Origin: Bacillus sp. MYb209
Lineage (GTDB): Bacteria > Bacillota > Bacilli > Bacillales > Bacillaceae_G
Reading direction: 5' to 3'
Assembly (NCBI RefSeq): GCF_002975175.1
Contig: NZ_PCNZ01000013.1
Coordinates: 1 to 64,000 of the forward strand
DNA: 64,000 bases
Of this stretch, positions 61,705-64,000 are shown piece after piece (position 1 is the first letter of the stretch; each line of letters starts with the position of its first letter). A program made the translations under genes and the position numbers. The notes under the pieces are model-generated. The model made no database searches. It had not been told where the DNA came from and worked only from the letters and a program-made list of their open reading frames with translations.

Positions 61705-62139
61705 CTATTTCACACCATTTGCAATTGTACTTGCGATGTTTTGTAAATTTTCCATTGTGTATTCATTTTGGTGTGATTTCCAAACAGCACCGAAACCATC
61801 GTTTTCACCGTAGCGTGGAATTAAATGAAGGTGGAAGTGGAATACAGTTTGTCCAGCTTTCTCGCCGTTATTGTTAAGTAGGTTGAAACCAACTGGATTA
61901 AATTCTGCTTTCATTGTATTTGCGATTTTTGGAACGACAGCAAAAATATGTGATGCGATTTCTGGCGTTAACGCAAAAATGTCTTGTTTGTGTACTTTCG
62001 GAATAACAAGAGTATGTCCTTTTGTTACTTGACTAATATCTAAAAATGCGAGTACATGTTCATCTTCGTATACTTTTGAGCAAGGGATTTGCCCGTCAAT
62101 GATTTTACAAAAAATACAATTGTCCGCTGTATGATTCAT
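61705..62139 (-). CDS. hit: Hit, histidine-triad nucleotide hydrolase
   Basis: A 144-residue HIT protein with zinc-type CIFCKIIDG at the start and the catalytic triad HFHLHLIPR near residue 100. HIT enzymes hydrolyse nucleoside phosphoramidates. I use ATG 62139, with AAAGG 9 bp upstream. It diverges from ecsA as in B. subtilis. Confidence 0.93.
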   Translation of the reverse strand: MNHTADNCIFCKIIDGQIPCSKVYEDEHVLAFLDISQVTKGHTLVIPKVHKQDIFALTPEIASHIFAVVPKIANTMKAEFNPVGFNLLNNNGEKAGQTVFHFHLHLIPRYGENDGFGAVWKSHQNEYTMENLQNIASTIANGVK

Positions 62140-62204
62140 CGATCTCATCCTTTCAAATAGCCTTAGCCGTATTTTACCATAATTACATAGGAGAACAAAC
62201 ACGA

Positions 62205-62236
62205 AAAACAGGAAGCTGACTCAGCTTCCTGTTTTC
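62205..62236. terminator. Hairpin AAAACAGGAAGCTGA/TCAGCTTCCTGTTTT
   Basis: Fifteen-bp arms with a 1-nt centre, in the hit-ecsA gap. It could stop stray transcription in either direction. Confidence 0.7.
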
Positions 62237-62277
62237 TGAAGAGGGATTGAAAAAGCATTTTTTATAATTTACGGTTC

Positions 62278-62510
62278 GCAGACACCTCATTTATTTAAGA
62301 AATGCACGGTAAATCGGCTAAAGTTTCTGCCGTAGACACCCCATTTTCAAGTGAAATGAATTGCAATCTTTTTTTAAAATGAAATTGTTTATTTTTTAAA
62401 ACAGTATATGCTCTTTCGGAGACACCCCGTTTCGAAAATGAAACAAATGATCTGGTTATGTGTAAATTTCTTTGTCCAACATGGACACCCCATTTCATGA
62501 TGACTTCACT
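62278..62510. repeat. Four degenerate GACACC-motif repeats upstream of ecsA
   Basis: GACACC occurs at 62281, 62335, 62421 and 62484, each followed by C or T, C, and an ATTT/GTTTC segment that can pair with a nearby GAAATG/GAAAC (for example CATTTTCAAGTGAAATG). Spacing is 54, 86 and 63 bp. No protein gene is supported in the interval. Confidence 0.6.
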
Positions 62511-62720
62511 GTGTTGTTGTACTCATCAATTGGTGGTTGCTTTTTCAATGTGTTCCTTCTTCACTAATTATGATGTCCGCTTTCGTAAAAATATATGCCA
62601 AAAAATTTAAAATTTTTTTTGAAGGCATCGATACTATGTAGTGCACCATGATTTTTGGTAAGATGAATATATACATTTCTTACAAAAGAGAATGAATATA
62701 AATGAAGAAAGTGGTGTCGT

Positions 62721-63464
62721 ATGAGCGAGTTATTGCGTGTAGAAAATGTTACAGGAGGATATACGAAACGGCCTGTACTGCAAAATGTTTCGTTCTCTGT
62801 TAATAAAGGCGAACTTGTCGGCTTAATCGGTTTAAATGGAGCTGGGAAAAGTACGACAATTAAACATATCATCGGTTTAATGGAGCCGAAAAAAGGAACT
62901 GTCACAATTAATGGGAAAACAATTCGTGATGATATGACAGCGTACCGTTCTAGTTTCTCCTTCATTCCAGAAACGCCAGTATTATATGATGAGTTAACGT
63001 TAGAAGAACATTTGAAATTGACAGCGATGGCGTACGGTGTAGATGAAAAACAATATGAAGAACGCGTAGGACAATTATTACAAGAGTTTCGCATGAAAAA
63101 TCGTTTAAAATGGTTTCCGTCTCATTTCTCAAAAGGGATGAAACAAAAAGTGATGATTATGAGTGCATTTTTAGTTGAACCATCTCTTTACATTGTGGAC
63201 GAACCTTTCGTTGGTCTTGATCCGTTAGCGATTCAATCACTCCTTCAAATGATGGATCAAATGAAAAAGAGTGGTGCGGGCATCTTAATGAGTACACATA
63301 TTTTAGCGACAGCAGAGCGCTATTGTGATTCATTCATTATTTTACATCAAGGTGAAGTGAGAGCGATGGGAACATTATCAGAACTTCAATCACAATTTAA
63401 TATGCCTGGTGCAACGTTAGATGATATTTACATTGCATTAACAAAGGAAGAAGATTATGAATAG
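62721..63464 (+). CDS. ecsA: EcsA, ABC transporter ATP-binding subunit
   Basis: A 247-residue ABC ATPase: Walker A LIGLNGAGKSTTIKHI, signature FSKGMKQKVMIMSAF, Walker B LYIVDEPFVGLDP. EcsAB affects protein secretion, competence and intramembrane proteolysis in Bacillus, but the transported substrate is unknown. It overlaps ecsB by 8 bp. Confidence 0.94.
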   Translation: MSELLRVENVTGGYTKRPVLQNVSFSVNKGELVGLIGLNGAGKSTTIKHIIGLMEPKKGTVTINGKTIRDDMTAYRSSFSFIPETPVLYDELTLEEHLKLTAMAYGVDEKQYEERVGQLLQEFRMKNRLKWFPSHFSKGMKQKVMIMSAFLVEPSLYIVDEPFVGLDPLAIQSLLQMMDQMKKSGAGILMSTHILATAERYCDSFIILHQGEVRAMGTLSELQSQFNMPGATLDDIYIALTKEEDYE

Positions 63465-64000
63465 CACAGCGTTATGGAAAGAACGATTTCGGCACTTTCT
63501 AAAAGAAGTTCGTACATATAGTAAATACGTATTTAATGATCATTTGAAATTTATTTTCGTATTTATCATCGGCGCAGGAGCGTATTATTACCAGCAATGG
63601 TTACAAACGTTAACACCTTCGTTTCCGACAGCGATTGTTATGGCAGTCTTACTTGGCCTCGTATTAACAGCCGGATCCATACAAACGTTATTAAAAGAAG
63701 CGGACCTCGTTTATTTACTGCCAGTTGAAGAAAAGTTAAAGCCTTACTTTACAAAGGCATTTCTCTTTACGTTTATGATTCAGTTATACATAATCGCAAT
63801 GGTAGCAGCTGCGCTTGCCCCGTTATACTTCCAGCAAATGAAACAAACAGGAGCGGCTTACATATGGATTGTAATCGCGTTTGTCATTGTAAAGGCGTGG
63901 AATTTATTCGTAGCGTGGGAAAAATCATTTTTAACAGATCAAAGCGTTCAAAAAGCAGATTGGTTCATTCGTTTTATCTTAAACGGCTTATTTGTGTACT
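63457..64000 (+). CDS. ecsB: EcsB, ABC transporter membrane subunit, truncated by the window edge
   Basis: ATG 63457, preceded by AAGGAAGAAG, opens a frame that stays open to base 64000 (181 codons). It begins MNSTALWKERFRHFLKEVRT and shows several membrane helices (FIFVFIIGAGAYYY, AIVMAVLLGLVLTAGSI). The order ecsA-ecsB and the overlap match B. subtilis. The 3' part lies outside. Confidence 0.92.
   Translation, partial: MNSTALWKERFRHFLKEVRTYSKYVFNDHLKFIFVFIIGAGAYYYQQWLQTLTPSFPTAIVMAVLLGLVLTAGSIQTLLKEADLVYLLPVEEKLKPYFTKAFLFTFMIQLYIIAMVAAALAPLYFQQMKQTGAAYIWIVIAFVIVKAWNLFVAWEKSFLTDQSVQKADWFIRFILNGLFVY

Noticed and set aside
62281-62510. CRISPR array
   Set aside because: Only four short degenerate motifs with irregular spacing of 54-86 bp, no leader and no cas genes.

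Overview
The window is a chromosomal segment of a Bacillus cereus-group bacterium. Supporting signs are AT-rich DNA, Bacillus-type AGGAGG ribosome sites, several copies of the ~155-bp bcr1 repeat bounded by TTTAT, an InhA-type M6 protease, two Rap-Phr cassettes, small glycine-rich YjcZ proteins, and the conserved block yhaO-yhaN-yhaM, yhaL, prsA, yhaI, hpr, yhaH, hit, ecsAB known from B. subtilis and relatives. The assignment rests on reading the sequence only; no search was run.

1-9.9 kb: the 3' part of an IS66 element that has cut the front off a pspA/IM30 gene; a PadR-controlled pair of half-size YraQ-like permeases; several tiny genes including two YjcZ genes; two lipoprotein/VanZ-type membrane genes; an MFS exporter with an ArsR regulator. 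9.9-14.5 kb is accessory: a strikingly GC-rich beta-lactamase-fold serine hydrolase with a fragment of an ABC ATPase, placed against the tail of an EndoU toxin, its probable immunity gene and a frameshifted second immunity gene, then two more YjcZ genes inside duplicated flanking sequence.

14.7-31.3 kb: DinB-like protein; a dihydroxyacetone locus (dhaS-dhaQ diverging from a fused dhaKL, with a DhaS-type operator and a cre-like site); rap-phr cassette 1; InhA-family protease; isochorismatase-like hydrolase; an SLH-transglutaminase surface protein; a PadR gene; a fifth YjcZ copy; UPF0145 protein; an MDR-type oxidoreductase. 31.7-33.9 kb: a 26-residue amphipathic peptide gene next to a NarL/DesK-type two-component system.

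34-46.7 kb: small conserved genes, a tandem bcr1 array, yhaO-yhaN-yhaM (DNA and RNA turnover), a thiol/quinone-stress dioxygenase with an MhqR box, rap-phr cassette 2, an alpha/beta hydrolase behind a double operator, yhaL and a bicupin oxalate decarboxylase-like gene. 47-52.4 kb: the glycerol regulon glpP, glpF-glpK, glpD; glpF and glpD leaders share a motif ahead of terminators, as expected for GlpP antitermination, and glpF carries a perfect cre. Together with dhaSQ/dhaKL the window therefore holds two routes around glycerol and dihydroxyacetone.

52.8-55.1 kb: an unusual operon of ECF sigma factor, PadR regulator and HAAS-SEDS (FtsW/RodA-like) protein. 55.2-64 kb: a lone nucleotidyltransferase, helD, a candidate small RNA, prsA, a minimal YjcZ-like peptide, yhaI, hpr, yhaH, hit, a patch of degenerate GACACC repeats, ecsA and the start of ecsB. 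No rRNA, tRNA or CRISPR array was seen. Two genes are broken at A-runs (12.6 kb and 47.0 kb), so either decay or homopolymer sequencing error is possible.
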